Counted from the first letter of the stretch, positions 7,918 through 17,012 are shown. The stretch is 64,000 bases of DNA from Nioella nitratireducens (GCF_001879715.1 NZ_MNBW01000004.1:62001-126000), one strand, 5' to 3'. Translations and numbers: made by a program. Notes: generated by a model from the sequence alone, not told the origin.

Positions 7918-9390
7918 TCAAAGGCCGTAGATCGCGCCGAACTTGGCGTCGAGATAATCGAGGAGCGGCCCCTCGCTGACCGGCGCGCGCGACGCGCGTT
8001 CCACGATCTCGCGCGGCTCATGCAGGCCGCCATGACGTTGGAGGTTTTCGGCCATCCATCCGGTAGCCCCAGACAGGTCGCCCGCCGCCATTTGCGCATC
8101 CACCTCCGGCAGGTCTTCTCGCAGCGTCTTGAACAGGCACCCGGCATAGACATTGCCAAGCGTGTATGTCGGGAAATAACCGAACAAGCCCACTGACCAA
8201 TGTACGTCTTGCAGCATCCCGTTCGACGGCTTGTCCACGGCCACCCCGAAATCGGCGTGGAAGCGGTCGTTCCACGCGGCCTCCAGATCTGCCACCTCCA
8301 GATCGCCCTTGATCAGCGCCCGCTCCAGATCGAAGCGCAGCAGGATGTGCAGGTTATAGTGCACTTCGTCCGCCTCGGTGCGGATATAGCCCGAGCGCAC
8401 GCGGTTCACGGCGGCATGGAAGGCGTCGGCGTCGGCCAGGTTGAGGTCGCCATAGGTGTCGCGCATCTTGTCGAAGAGCCAGCCGGTGAAGGCGCGACTG
8501 CGGCCCATCTGGTTTTCATAGGACCGGCTCTGGCTTTCATGGACGCCCATCGACACGCCCTGTCCCAGCACGCTCAGCAAGTAGGCATCCTCGATATGCT
8601 GCTCATAGCAGCCGTGGCCGACCTCGTGGATCGTGGAATAGAGGCAGCCGAGCGGCTCGCTCTCATCGACCCGCGTGGTGATCCGCACGTCATGGCCCGA
8701 GCCGGAACTGAACGGATGCACCGCCTTGTCGATCCGGCCGTGGGCGAAATCGTAGCCGAAGGTCTTGGCGATCTCGTGCGTGAAGAGGAGCTGCGTTGTT
8801 TCGGGGAAATGGCCCGCCAGCGGTTCGGGATCGTAGCCCGACGACAGGATCTTGCCGCGCAGCTCGACCAGCCGGGGGCGCATACGGGAAAACAGCGCCT
8901 CGATCTCGGCCCCTGTGGTTCCGGGCTCATAGTCTTGCAAAAGGGCATCATAGGGGTCCGCGTCACCCGCGATGGCCGCCGCTTCCTCGCGCCGCAGACG
9001 GAGGATTTCGGTCAATGTCGGCAGGAAGGCATCCACATCCTCGGCGGCACGCGCCTCGGCCCAGATGCCTTGCGCGCGCGAGGTCGCCTTGGCCAGCGCC
9101 TTGGCCAGATCGGCGGGCACTTTCACCGCCCGGTCATAGTGCCGCCGGATGAGGCGCAGATTGGCCTTGGCCACGTCGTCCTTGGCCTCGGCCTGTTGCA
9201 GCCATTCGCCAACGCGGGGATCGGTGCGGCGCGCGTGCAACACACTTTCCATCGCCGCCATTTCCTCGGACCGCTGGTCAGCGGCACCGCGCGGCATCAC
9301 GGTTTCCTGATCCCAGCCAAGCCGCCCCATCACTTCGGCCAAAGCCTGCGTATCATGTTGATAGGCGATCAGATCGTCATAGGCGGACAT
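7918..9390 (-). CDS. M32-family metallocarboxypeptidase (carboxypeptidase Taq type)
   Basis: A 490-residue cytoplasmic zinc carboxypeptidase that removes C-terminal residues from peptides. The zinc motif HEVGH is at residues 255-259. The family-specific DVRITTR segment lies at about 234-240, and GMLQDVHWSVGLFGYFPTYTLGN occurs near the C-terminus. Length equals the family norm of about 500. The ATG at 9390 is only 1 nt from the stop of ctaA (TGA-C-ATG), so translation is probably coupled. It looks intact. Confidence 0.92.
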   Translation of the reverse strand: MSAYDDLIAYQHDTQALAEVMGRLGWDQETVMPRGAADQRSEEMAAMESVLHARRTDPRVGEWLQQAEAKDDVAKANLRLIRRHYDRAVKVPADLAKALAKATSRAQGIWAEARAAEDVDAFLPTLTEILRLRREEAAAIAGDADPYDALLQDYEPGTTGAEIEALFSRMRPRLVELRGKILSSGYDPEPLAGHFPETTQLLFTHEIAKTFGYDFAHGRIDKAVHPFSSGSGHDVRITTRVDESEPLGCLYSTIHEVGHGCYEQHIEDAYLLSVLGQGVSMGVHESQSRSYENQMGRSRAFTGWLFDKMRDTYGDLNLADADAFHAAVNRVRSGYIRTEADEVHYNLHILLRFDLERALIKGDLEVADLEAAWNDRFHADFGVAVDKPSNGMLQDVHWSVGLFGYFPTYTLGNVYAGCLFKTLREDLPEVDAQMAAGDLSGATGWMAENLQRHGGLHEPREIVERASRAPVSEGPLLDYLDAKFGAIYGL

Positions 9391-9391
9391 G

Positions 9392-10528
9392 TCAGGCCCC
9401 TCTTACGGATTGCATGGGCGGGTACATCGCGGTGAAGCGCGCCCGCAGGATCAGAACAATGGTCGCCACGGCGCCCAATTGATGGATGATGGCGATGTGC
9501 AGCGGCGAGGACTGCATCACCGTCACGATGCCAAGCACAGCTTGCAGAAAGATCATCCCGGCCGCCACCTGCGCCGCGCCCTTGACCGAGCGATAGGACG
9601 ATTTGCGCGCGGCGATCAGCACGCCAATGGCCATAAGCACCAACAGATAGCCCACGATCCGGTGGATGAACTGGACCGTGCCCGCGTTCTCAAAGAAATT
9701 CCGCCACAGCGGCTCGATCTGCCACATCGCCGGCGGGAAGAACCCACCCGACATCAGCGGCCAGTCGGGAAACAGGCGCCCGGCGTCGATCCCGGCCACC
9801 AGTGCACCCAAAAGGATCTGGACAAAGGCCAGGTGCAACAGCCCCGTCGTCATCCCCTTCATCCGGCGATCCGCACCCCGGCGGGCCTGCAGCAACTCGG
9901 CCTCGTCGCGCCGCAGGCGCTGCACATACCACGCGATCAGCGACAGGATCAGGAAGGCGATGCCCAGATGGGTGGCCAGCCGGTAAGAGGCCACGTCGAG
10001 CATCCCGGTCTGAAGCCCGGAATAGACCATCCACCAGCCAATCGCCCCTTGCAGCCCGCCAAGCGCACCAATCAACAGGAACCGACCGGCCCATCCGCGT
10101 GGCATCCGCCGGCTGGCCAGCATGAAGAAGAACCCAAGCGCCCAGACCAGCCCGATTGTCCGGCCAAGCTGCCGGTGGCCCCATTCCCACCAGTAGATGC
10201 CCTTGAAATCCTGCAAGGTCATGGCCGAATTCTGAAGCCGGAATTCATCGGTCTGCTGATAGGCGGCGAACTCTGTTTGCCAGTCGGCCTCGGTCATCGG
10301 TGGCAGCGCGCCAGAGATCGGCGCCCATTCGGTGATCGACAGGCCAGAGTCGGTCAGCCGCGTCAGCCCGCCCACCATGATCATCGCCACCACCATCACG
10401 AAAAGCAGCACCAGCCAGCCCCGCGCAAAGCCCCGGCCCCGCCCGCGTCCGGCGCTGAGCGCCCCCGGAGTCGCGGCGGGTTTCTGCGCCTCGCCAACCT
10501 CTTCGAAAATGCTACGCTGTCCGCTCAT
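9392..10528 (-). CDS. ctaA: Heme A synthase (COX15/CtaA type 2)
   Basis: A 378-residue membrane enzyme that oxidises the C8 methyl of heme O to the formyl of heme A for aa3-type cytochrome c oxidase. About eight transmembrane helices are seen. Conserved histidines for heme binding are in WWEWGHRQLGR, RLATHLGIAF, FIHRIVGY and IIHQLGAV. GGLTRLTDSGLSITEWAP near the N-terminus is the alphaproteobacterial/mitochondrial COX15 signature. The ATG at 10528 gives a 35-residue cytoplasmic N-terminus before helix 1; a longer start at 10612 has no ribosome site. The partner ctaB is not in the window. It is first gene of an operon with an M32 peptidase. Confidence 0.94.
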   Translation of the reverse strand: MSGQRSIFEEVGEAQKPAATPGALSAGRGRGRGFARGWLVLLFVMVVAMIMVGGLTRLTDSGLSITEWAPISGALPPMTEADWQTEFAAYQQTDEFRLQNSAMTLQDFKGIYWWEWGHRQLGRTIGLVWALGFFFMLASRRMPRGWAGRFLLIGALGGLQGAIGWWMVYSGLQTGMLDVASYRLATHLGIAFLILSLIAWYVQRLRRDEAELLQARRGADRRMKGMTTGLLHLAFVQILLGALVAGIDAGRLFPDWPLMSGGFFPPAMWQIEPLWRNFFENAGTVQFIHRIVGYLLVLMAIGVLIAARKSSYRSVKGAAQVAAGMIFLQAVLGIVTVMQSSPLHIAIIHQLGAVATIVLILRARFTAMYPPMQSVRGA

Positions 10529-10707
10529 TCCTCGGCTCCCTTGCTCGGTCCCGCCAGACCTAGCCCCAGCCTTGGGGGGGATCAAGCAGAACGGCAATCG
10601 GTCGCGCGGCACACAGGTCGCCGATCATCACCTATCCGTGACCGAGGCAGCGCCCGTGACGCGGGCCAGACCTGTTTCGCCCCGTCCGGAAGTCCGCCCC
10701 CAAAGCG

Positions 10708-11451
10708 TCAGCCGCGCTCTTTCCAGCGCACCATCTGGCGCAGCATCCCGTGAAAGGTCTGCACATCGGCCCGTGTCAGCGGCAGTCGCCCCCACAGGTT
10801 GCGCAGGTTCAGTTTCATGCCCTCGGCCTTGGTTTCGGGAAAGAAGAACCCGGCCTCTTCCAGCCGTTCCTCGAAATGGTCGCCCAGCTTCTCGATCTCC
10901 AACCCGGTGGCAAAATCCGTCCGCGCCATTTCCATCACCTCCGGCGCGACCTCGGCGGTGGCGCGGCGCCATTCATAGGCGGTCAGCAGCACGCATTGGC
11001 CAAGGTTGAGTGAAGCAAACTCCGGGTTCACCGGCACCGAAATGATAGCGTCGGCCTGTACGATATCCTCGTTTTCCAGCCCCGCCCGCTCGGGACCGAA
11101 CAACACCCCGACCTTGCCGCCCTCGGCATGAATTGCGCGGGCCTGTTCCATCGCGCGTTCCGGCGTGACGATCGGCTTGGTCAGCCCCCGCTGGCGCGCG
11201 GTCGTGGCAAAGACATAGGTGCAGTCGCGCACCGCTTCTTCGACCGACCCCATCAGCCCGGCATTGTCCAGCAGCCGCCCGGCCCCGCTGGCCAGAGCCA
11301 CGGCGCGTTCATTGGGCCAGCCGTCGCGCGGCTCGACCACGCGAATGTGGTCCAGCCCGAAATTCCACATGGCACGGGCGGCCGCACCAATATTCTCGCC
11401 CATCTGCGGGCGAACAAGGATGAAGGCGGGTTGGGGTTTGGGCATGGTCAT
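10708..11451 (-). CDS. trmJ: tRNA (cytidine/uridine-32 2'-O)-methyltransferase, TrmJ-like SpoU family
   Basis: A 247-residue SPOUT methyltransferase using SAM, expected to methylate ribose 32 in the anticodon loop of certain tRNAs. The three SpoU motifs are clear: FILVRPQMGENIGAAARAM near the N-terminus, VLFGPERAGL in the middle, and the knot-forming VPVNPEFASLNLGQ. A C-terminal extension of about 80 residues matches TrmJ rather than shorter SpoU proteins. Two ATGs at 11451 and 11445 are both possible, and neither has a clear ribosome site. It is divergent from the ThiE-like gene with 101 bp between them. Confidence 0.87.
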   Translation of the reverse strand: MTMPKPQPAFILVRPQMGENIGAAARAMWNFGLDHIRVVEPRDGWPNERAVALASGAGRLLDNAGLMGSVEEAVRDCTYVFATTARQRGLTKPIVTPERAMEQARAIHAEGGKVGVLFGPERAGLENEDIVQADAIISVPVNPEFASLNLGQCVLLTAYEWRRATAEVAPEVMEMARTDFATGLEIEKLGDHFEERLEEAGFFFPETKAEGMKLNLRNLWGRLPLTRADVQTFHGMLRQMVRWKERG

Positions 11452-11552
11452 GGGCAGCCGCTTAAAACTGCCTGCCAGTCAATGCAAGCGCCCCATTGTT
11501 CCCGCGCGCGGCAACAGCTATCACCGCCGCCAGACCATGACAGGAGCCCGCC

Positions 11553-12179
11553 ATGACGGACGACGCGCCCGAACAGCCGCAGATCTACCTCGTGACCCCG
11601 CCCGCCTTTGACATCGACGCCTTCGCACCACGGCTTGCCGCCGTTCTGGATGCAACAGACATCGCCTGTTTGCGGCTGGCCCATGCGTCGTCGGATGCGG
11701 ATGAGGTTGCCCGCGCCGCCGACGCGTTGCGCGAGATCGCCCATGCCCGCGATGTTCCCATCGTGATCGAGCGGCATCTGGGCATGGTCGAGCGGCTCGG
11801 CCTCGACGGGGTGCACCTGACAGACGCTGCTCGCTCTGTTCGCAAGGCCCGCAAGGAACTTGGCGCCGACCCCATCGTCGGGGCCTTCTGTGCCGCCTCG
11901 ACCCATGACGGGATGACGGCGGGCGAAGCGGGCGCGGATTACATCTCGTTCGGTCCCGTGGGCGACAGCCCGCTTGGCGACGGCACCCGCGCCGAGCATG
12001 ATCTCTTCGCGTGGTGGTCGGAAATGATCGAACTGCCGGTTGTGGCCGAGGGCGCGCTGACGGTCGCGCTGATCGAGGCCATCGCCCCCGTCACCGATTT
12101 CTTCGCCATCGGAGAAGAGATTTGGAAGGCCGACGATCCCGTCGCCGCCATGGCCGCGCTTACCGCGCCGCTGCGCTGA
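11553..12179 (+). CDS. Thiamine phosphate synthase-like TIM-barrel protein
   Basis: A 208-residue (beta/alpha)8 protein of the ThiE/TenI family. VPIVIERHLGMVERLGLDGVHL corresponds to the ThiE segment that normally reads (I/L)NDR...DGVHLGQ, and AGADYISFGPVGDSP to the conserved AGADYIGFGPVFPT. The usual NDR is replaced by IER, and the QED residues are not obvious, so phosphate or HMP-PP binding may be altered. It could be a divergent ThiE or a paralogue of other function. AGGAG precedes the ATG. The last 20 nt overlap tail-to-tail with the convergent olsA-like gene. No other thiamine gene is nearby. Confidence 0.68.
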   Translation: MTDDAPEQPQIYLVTPPAFDIDAFAPRLAAVLDATDIACLRLAHASSDADEVARAADALREIAHARDVPIVIERHLGMVERLGLDGVHLTDAARSVRKARKELGADPIVGAFCAASTHDGMTAGEAGADYISFGPVGDSPLGDGTRAEHDLFAWWSEMIELPVVAEGALTVALIEAIAPVTDFFAIGEEIWKADDPVAAMAALTAPLR

Positions 12180-12984
12180 ACCCCTGACGCACGGCGGCCT
12201 CGCAGGCCGCCGCCAGCGCTTTGCGATCCGGGTAGTCGGCCACGGCAATCGCCGGATGATATATCACGTCGACCGCCCCTTGCCGTGGCGCCGCCAGCAC
12301 CTTGAGCAGGCCCGGCCCGAAGCCCATATCCCCCCACCAGCCGTAAAACCTCGGGTCCGCCCCTTCGGGCGCGTGGTACCGAACAGTTACCGGCTGGAGT
12401 TTCAGGAAATCGCGCAACGCCTCGGTCGTGAAGGCCGCAAAGAGCGTGGTCTTGAACGGCAAAACCCGCTGGCCGTCGGTGCTGGTGCCCTCGGGAAAGA
12501 ACAGCAATTTGTGCCCGGCTTGCAGCCGATTTTCGAATACCGCCTGTTGCTGTTTCGCGTCGCGCCGGTCGCGGCGAATGAACACCGTGCCGGTTCCGCG
12601 CGCCAGCCAGCCGATCCCGGCCCATCCCGCGACGTCGGCCTTGGCGACGAAATAGATCCGTTTCGAGGCGTTCAGCACAAAGATGTCCAGCCAACTGGCA
12701 TGGTTGGCCACATAGGCCCCGCGATCCGGGGTCGGCGCGCCGCGCACCCGGCGTTTCAGCCCGATGATCCGGCAGGCCCAGATGCAGACGAATTGCGTGA
12801 TCCACGGCGTGATCGGTCGCGCCTGACCCCAAATCCATTTCTCTGGCACACGCAAGACCAGCAGAAGCGGAAAACAGATCAGCAACACCCCAACGATGGC
12901 GCCCCCCCGCAACAGCACCCGCAGCCAGCCGCCCGGCCCGATGCGCACCGGGTCAGGCAGGCTGCCGTCATCCCACACGGTCAT
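12160..12984 (-). CDS. olsA: Lyso-ornithine lipid / lysophospholipid O-acyltransferase (PlsC family)
   Basis: A 274-residue inner-membrane acyltransferase. It should add the second acyl chain to lyso-ornithine lipid, giving the phosphorus-free ornithine lipids common in this family. One N-terminal membrane segment lies at about residues 23-46. PlsC motifs are the HxxxxD of NHASWLDIF and FPEGTSTDGQ. The ATG overlaps the stop of the olsB-like gene by 4 nt (ATGA), and this pairing is the main reason for preferring OlsA over a general PlsC. Some bacterial OlsA proteins also act on lysophosphatidic acid. The 3' end overlaps the convergent ThiE-like gene by 20 bp. Confidence 0.82.
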   Translation of the reverse strand: MTVWDDGSLPDPVRIGPGGWLRVLLRGGAIVGVLLICFPLLLVLRVPEKWIWGQARPITPWITQFVCIWACRIIGLKRRVRGAPTPDRGAYVANHASWLDIFVLNASKRIYFVAKADVAGWAGIGWLARGTGTVFIRRDRRDAKQQQAVFENRLQAGHKLLFFPEGTSTDGQRVLPFKTTLFAAFTTEALRDFLKLQPVTVRYHAPEGADPRFYGWWGDMGFGPGLLKVLAAPRQGAVDVIYHPAIAVADYPDRKALAAACEAAVRQGFSAAAR

Positions 12985-13751
12985 CCCCGTGCCCCTTGCC
13001 GGTAGAGGCCAAGCTGCTTTTGCGAGACGCGCTTTACATCCATCAGCAGGCAGATATCGGTCGTGTTGAACGGGTGGTCAATGAACGCCCCCTCGCCCAC
13101 GAAGCCGCCCATCCGCAGATAGCCCTTGATCAGCGACGGCAGCGCCTTGGCCGCCTTGACCCGGTCCAACTGGTCCTCGGGGATCAGGTCCATCCGCTGA
13201 AAATGGCTGTCGCGGGCACGAACGCGGATGTCTTCCGGCGCAAGGTAACGGTGATGCAGCAGCGCCAGCGGCGCAGCAAAGTCGTCGGCGTCAGTGCCGT
13301 GGAAGGACGCCACCCCGAAAAGCAGGTCAATCCCGTGTTCCTCGACATAGGCGGCCAACCCGTTCCACAGCTGCATCATCGCCGTGCCGCCGCGATAGTC
13401 GGCATGAACGCAGGACCGCCCCAGTTCCAGCAACTTCAGGTCCGAGCGGCGCAAGATGCCCAGATCATATTCATCGTCGCAATAGAACTGCCCGGCGGCT
13501 TCGGCCTGATTGGCGCGCATCAGCCGGTAGACGCCAACGCATTGATTGCCCGCGCGTGCATGGTCGAACAGCATCAGGTGATCGAAGAACGGATCGAAGC
13601 GGTCGGCCTCCAGCCGGGCGGTGTGATCCACCATCTCTCCGTCGCCGCCAAGTTCGGCCACGAAAACCTCGTATCGCAAGGCTTGGGCCAACCGCAGGTC
13701 GGCCTCGTCCCGTGCCAGCCGAAGCTCGAATTGACTGTCGTCGATGACCAC
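12981..13751 (-). CDS. olsB: L-ornithine N(alpha)-acyltransferase (OlsB), GNAT fold
   Basis: About 256 residues. It transfers a 3-hydroxyacyl chain from ACP to the alpha-amino group of ornithine, the first step of ornithine lipid synthesis. LRLAQALRYEVFVAELGGDGEMVDH at the start and LELGRSCVHADYRGGTAMMQLW are hallmark OlsB segments. HHRYLAPEDIRVRA and the GYLRMGGFVGEGAFIDHPFNTTDI end also fit. The start is uncertain: I chose the GTG at 13751 with GGACGGGG about 9 nt upstream; a TTG at 13817 would add 22 residues without a ribosome site. It forms a two-gene operon with olsA. A near-CtrA-box lies about 95 bp upstream of the chosen start. Confidence 0.85.
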   Translation of the reverse strand: MVIDDSQFELRLARDEADLRLAQALRYEVFVAELGGDGEMVDHTARLEADRFDPFFDHLMLFDHARAGNQCVGVYRLMRANQAEAAGQFYCDDEYDLGILRRSDLKLLELGRSCVHADYRGGTAMMQLWNGLAAYVEEHGIDLLFGVASFHGTDADDFAAPLALLHHRYLAPEDIRVRARDSHFQRMDLIPEDQLDRVKAAKALPSLIKGYLRMGGFVGEGAFIDHPFNTTDICLLMDVKRVSQKQLGLYRQGARG

Positions 13752-13844
13752 GCCCGCGCGCCCCGTCCTGCCCTGTTTCCGCCCGACGGGGCTAAGCGAT
13801 TGCCCCCGGTTTTGCAACAGGACGCGCCGTCGCCCTCGGCAATG

Positions 13845-13860
13845 TTAGGAAACTGTTAAC
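13845..13860 (+). promoter_or_regulatory. Near-match to a CtrA box upstream of olsB
   Basis: TTAG-N7-TTAAC differs by one base from the CtrA consensus TTAA-N7-TTAAC. It lies between olsB (transcribed leftward from 13751) and the DUF3553 gene end at 13901. It is suggestive only, since one mismatch can arise by chance, but the window also carries cckA and chpT. Confidence 0.3.
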
Positions 13861-13900
13861 TTCTGCGCGGCTAGGGTCGGGACGATCAGCCAGAAGGGGG

Positions 13901-14080
13901 TTAAAACTCGATGAGAAGGCCAACGCGATCGCCGTTGATCACAACCTTGCCCGCGTTTTCGAAATTGACGGTGATGCGCCCGCCGATATTGGATTGCACC
14001 TGTCCCAGCCCCCAATCGGGCTGCTCGGGGTGGCGCACCAACATCCCCGGTTCCAGCATGGCGTTCAGATCCTTGGACAT
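13901..14080 (-). CDS. DUF3553 small protein
   Basis: A 59-residue protein with MLVRHPEQPDWGLGQVQSNIGGRITVNFENAGKVVI, the compact SH3-like fold of DUF3553. That domain also occurs at the C-terminus of some UvrD/PcrA helicases, where it contacts RNA polymerase. Here it stands alone and its role is unknown. The ATG at 14080 has AAAGG 6-10 nt upstream. Its start codon is only 12 bp from the divergent chpT start, so the ribosome sites of the two genes share the same bases. A longer start at 14110 would overlap chpT. Confidence 0.75.
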   Translation of the reverse strand: MSKDLNAMLEPGMLVRHPEQPDWGLGQVQSNIGGRITVNFENAGKVVINGDRVGLLIEF

Positions 14081-14092
14081 AAGGGGCCTTTC

Positions 14093-14707
14093 ATGATGGA
14101 CGACCTGCAACCGGTTACGCCGCCGGACCTGGCCGACCTGGTGGGGTCACGACTCTGTCATGACCTTGTAAACCCGCTCAGTGCCATCGCCAACGGGTTG
14201 GAACTGCTGGCCTTGTCGGGTGCCCCGAAAACCCCGGAACTCGACTTGATCGGCGCGGCGCTGAGCGATGCTATGGCGCGCATCCGCTTTTTCCGCGTGG
14301 CCTTCGGTGCGGCGCGCCCCGGCGACACGCTGTCAGAGCGCGAGGTTCAGGACATCCTGTCCGCCGTCTATGGCAGCGGTCGGCTGAGCGTTGACTGGCA
14401 GGTCATGGGCGATCCGTCCCGTCGCGCCGCGAAACTGGGGTTCCTGCTGTTGAACTGCGCCGAGATGGCCCTGCCCCTCGGCGGCACGCTGACGATCACC
14501 GAGGACGGGGGATGGTGCGTTCGGGGCGCCGGGCGAAAACTGTCAATCGACGCCGAGTTGTGGCAGGGCCTGACCCTGCCCTCATCCCCGCCGGCCGCCG
14601 CACGGGTGCAATTTTCCCTGCTGGCGCAGGAAGTGTCGCGTCAGGGGCTGACCCTGTCGCATCAGATCGACGAAGGGGCCAACACCCTTTGCCTCCGTGC
14701 GGACTAG
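14093..14707 (+). CDS. chpT: Histidine phosphotransferase ChpT
   Basis: A 204-residue dimeric phosphotransferase that carries phosphate from the receiver domain of CckA to CtrA and CpdR. In Rhodobacterales this relay controls motility, gene transfer agents and cell-cycle functions. The phosphorylated histidine is H23 in SRLCHDLVNPLSAIANGLELL. The rest is a degenerate histidine-kinase-like ATPase domain lacking ATP-binding motifs, as expected for ChpT. The ATG pair at 14093/14096 follows AAGGGG. cckA is in the same window at 50.5-52.8 kb, and ctrA is not present. Head-to-head arrangement with the DUF3553 gene leaves no room for separate non-overlapping leaders. Confidence 0.88.
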   Translation: MMDDLQPVTPPDLADLVGSRLCHDLVNPLSAIANGLELLALSGAPKTPELDLIGAALSDAMARIRFFRVAFGAARPGDTLSEREVQDILSAVYGSGRLSVDWQVMGDPSRRAAKLGFLLLNCAEMALPLGGTLTITEDGGWCVRGAGRKLSIDAELWQGLTLPSSPPAAARVQFSLLAQEVSRQGLTLSHQIDEGANTLCLRAD

Positions 14708-14809
14708 GGCATGTCGCGCAACAGTGGCAACCGGCTTTTGCACCCCTCAGACTTGCGAAATCAATAGGTTAGAACGGGGCGGCGTGATTTCGAAAGACAC
14801 CGACACGCT

Positions 14810-15331
14810 TCAAGAGATAGCGGCGAGACCGGTTCGAAAGCGGCGCATGTTCTGGCGATAATGCTCGGCCGAGGCCAGCAGGTTTTTCACCGCGTCTTCG
14901 TCCAGCCTGCGGACGATCTTGCCGGGTGCGCCCATGACCAGCGAATAGTCGGGGATTTCCTTGCCCTCCGTCACCAGCGCATTTGCCCCGATCAGGCATC
15001 CCTTGCCGATCTTGGCCCGGTTCAGCACCGTCGCCCCCATGCCGATCAGGCTGCCGTCGCCAATGGTGCAGCCATGCAGCATGGCCTTGTGCCCAATGGT
15101 GCAGTTTTCCCCGATGCTCAGCGGGCAGCCGGGGTCGGTGTGAAAGACGCAGTTTTCCTGAACGTTCGATCCGGCGCCGACGCGGATTTCCTCGTTGTCG
15201 CCGCGCAGGGTGCAACCGAACCAGACCGACGCCCCCGCTTCCAACACCACGCGACCGATCACGTTGGCGTCGGGCGCGACCCATGTATCTCCGGCAATGT
15301 CCGGTGCGACCCCGTCCAGCGCGTAGATCAT
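14810..15331 (-). CDS. Gamma-class carbonic anhydrase family protein (YrdA/PaaY-like)
   Basis: A 173-residue left-handed beta-helix trimer protein with hexapeptide repeats from IGRVVL to IGKGCL. The zinc-binding histidines of the family are visible in CVFHTDPG and IGHKAMLHG. Such proteins are variously carbonic anhydrases, thioesterases (PaaY) or of unknown activity. No extra acidic loop typical of Cam is seen, so catalysis is uncertain. The ATG overlaps the gmk stop by 4 nt, and it is the last gene of yicC-gmk-this. Confidence 0.85.
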   Translation of the reverse strand: MIYALDGVAPDIAGDTWVAPDANVIGRVVLEAGASVWFGCTLRGDNEEIRVGAGSNVQENCVFHTDPGCPLSIGENCTIGHKAMLHGCTIGDGSLIGMGATVLNRAKIGKGCLIGANALVTEGKEIPDYSLVMGAPGKIVRRLDEDAVKNLLASAEHYRQNMRRFRTGLAAIS

Positions 15332-15981
15332 TGTTCGTCCTCCTCGAATTCCGATTGCAGCCCACGAACGAAGCCGACCAGCCCCGGTTGCTGCGGCTGG
15401 CGCAAGCGTTCGGCACTGACGATGGTCTTGAGCTGCTCGAAGGTGGCGTCAAGATCGTCGTTGACCAGGATGTAGTCGTAGCCATCCCAATGGCTGATCT
15501 CGTCCCAGCTTTTCTGCATCCGCTTACGGATCGTCTCGGGCGCGTCCTGCCCGCGGCTGACCAGACGGCGCCGCAGTTCCGCAATCGAGGGTGGCAACAC
15601 GAAGATCGACAGCACGTGGTCGCGCAGCGCACTGGTCTTGATCTGTTGTGCCCCCTGCCAGTCGATGTCGAACAACACGTCACAGCCCCGGTCGATCGCC
15701 GCCTTCACCGGCCCCATCGGCGAGCCGTAGAAATTGCCGAAGACATGGGCGTGCTCCAGCATTTCGCCATTGCGCACCATGGACTTGAAGGCGCTCTCGG
15801 ACAGGAAGTGGTAGTCGCTGCCGTCCACTTCCCCCGGTCGCGGGCGGCGCGTCGTGGCCGAAACCGAAAAGGACAGCGTCTGATCCCAGGCCATCAACCG
15901 CTTGGCCAAGGTTGATTTTCCGGCCCCCGAGGGCGAGGACAGGATGATGAGAAGGCCGCGGCGGGTGTCTGGCTGGGACAT
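15328..15981 (-). CDS. gmk: Guanylate kinase
   Basis: A 217-residue enzyme for ATP + GMP = ADP + GDP, essential for GTP supply. The P-loop [11 protein letters not shown] is at residues 14-24. GMP-binding segments [19 protein letters not shown] and [13 protein letters not shown] are intact. I chose the ATG at 15981 with GGAGTG upstream; a GTG two codons earlier overlaps the yicC stop. The close link yicC-gmk is common in proteobacteria. Confidence 0.96.
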   Translation of the reverse strand: MSQPDTRRGLLIILSSPSGAGKSTLAKRLMAWDQTLSFSVSATTRRPRPGEVDGSDYHFLSESAFKSMVRNGEMLEHAHVFGNFYGSPMGPVKAAIDRGCDVLFDIDWQGAQQIKTSALRDHVLSIFVLPPSIAELRRRLVSRGQDAPETIRKRMQKSWDEISHWDGYDYILVNDDLDATFEQLKTIVSAERLRQPQQPGLVGFVRGLQSEFEEDEQ

Positions 15982-15983
15982 GG

Positions 15984-16871
15984 TCACTCCACGTTCTGGA
16001 CTTGCTCGCGCATCTGATCAATCGCCACCTTGAGGTCAAGCCCGGTCTGGGTCAGCGCGGCGTCGCTGGACTTGGAGCAGAGTGTATTGGCCTCGCGGTT
16101 GAACTCTTGCATGAGAAAATCAAAGCGGCGACCCACCGGCCCGTCGGCGGTCAACAGCGCGCGGGCGGCGGGGATATGGGCATTGGCGAGACGGTCGATT
16201 TCTTCGGTCACGTCCGATTTCACCGCCTGCACCGCCAACGCCTCGGCCAGCCGGTCCGGGTCCATGCCCTGTGCCGTGTCGAGGATTTTCTGCAAGGTCT
16301 CGCGCAGGCGCTCTGCGGCGGTGCCCTTACGCGCCTCGGCCAGATCAGCCGCACGGGTGACCAGCGGCGCCATGGCGTCGATCTGGCCTTTCAGCGTCTG
16401 GCTCAGCGCCCGGCCCTCCTCGGCGCGGGACGCCAGAAAGGCAGTCAGCAACGCGTCGAATTCGGCCAGCAGCACCTCGTCGGAAGGCAGGTCCAGATCG
16501 CCGCTGGCGGCCATCACGCCCGGCAAGGTCAGGATGCGAGTGGCATCCGGGGCACCAACGGGCAGACCCTGCGCCTCGGCGGTCCGTTGAACGTGGGCCA
16601 GCGCCGCAAGATGGGATCGCAGGGCCTCGTCATTCACATCGACCACAGCGACGCTGTCCTCTCGCGTGATCTTCAGCGACAGCGTCACCGACCCGCGCGC
16701 CAGCGCCTTTTTCAGCCGGTCCCTCAGCAGGATGTCGAGCCGCCCCAGCCGTTCGGGCAGCCGCAGCCGCAGGTCCAGCCCGCGCCCGTTGACGCTGCGC
16801 AATTCCCACGACCGCATGACCCCGTCAGAGGCCACGTCGCGGGCTGCGTAGCCGGTCATCGAATTAACCAC
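15984..16871 (-). CDS. yicC: YicC-family endoribonuclease
   Basis: A 295-residue protein with the typical N-terminus xxxSMTGYA and the C-terminal DUF1732 segment [34 protein letters not shown]. coli YicC has been reported as an endoribonuclease acting on an sRNA. The GTG at 16871 gives the family's usual four residues before SMTGYA and has GGGGAG upstream. The stop is 2 nt before the gmk ATG. Confidence 0.92.
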   Translation of the reverse strand: MVNSMTGYAARDVASDGVMRSWELRSVNGRGLDLRLRLPERLGRLDILLRDRLKKALARGSVTLSLKITREDSVAVVDVNDEALRSHLAALAHVQRTAEAQGLPVGAPDATRILTLPGVMAASGDLDLPSDEVLLAEFDALLTAFLASRAEEGRALSQTLKGQIDAMAPLVTRAADLAEARKGTAAERLRETLQKILDTAQGMDPDRLAEALAVQAVKSDVTEEIDRLANAHIPAARALLTADGPVGRRFDFLMQEFNREANTLCSKSSDAALTQTGLDLKVAIDQMREQVQNVE

Positions 16872-17012
16872 GTGCGAATTCTCCCCCTGCTCTTAAACTT
16901 GTCCCGATGTTAGTAACACTTCGGTAAGCATAACGATCAAGGCGTTAGCACATCTCCGGCGCGCGGTCCAAGCGCGGCTGGCGCGTCCGGGGTGGCGAAA
17001 GGAGGCTCGGCC

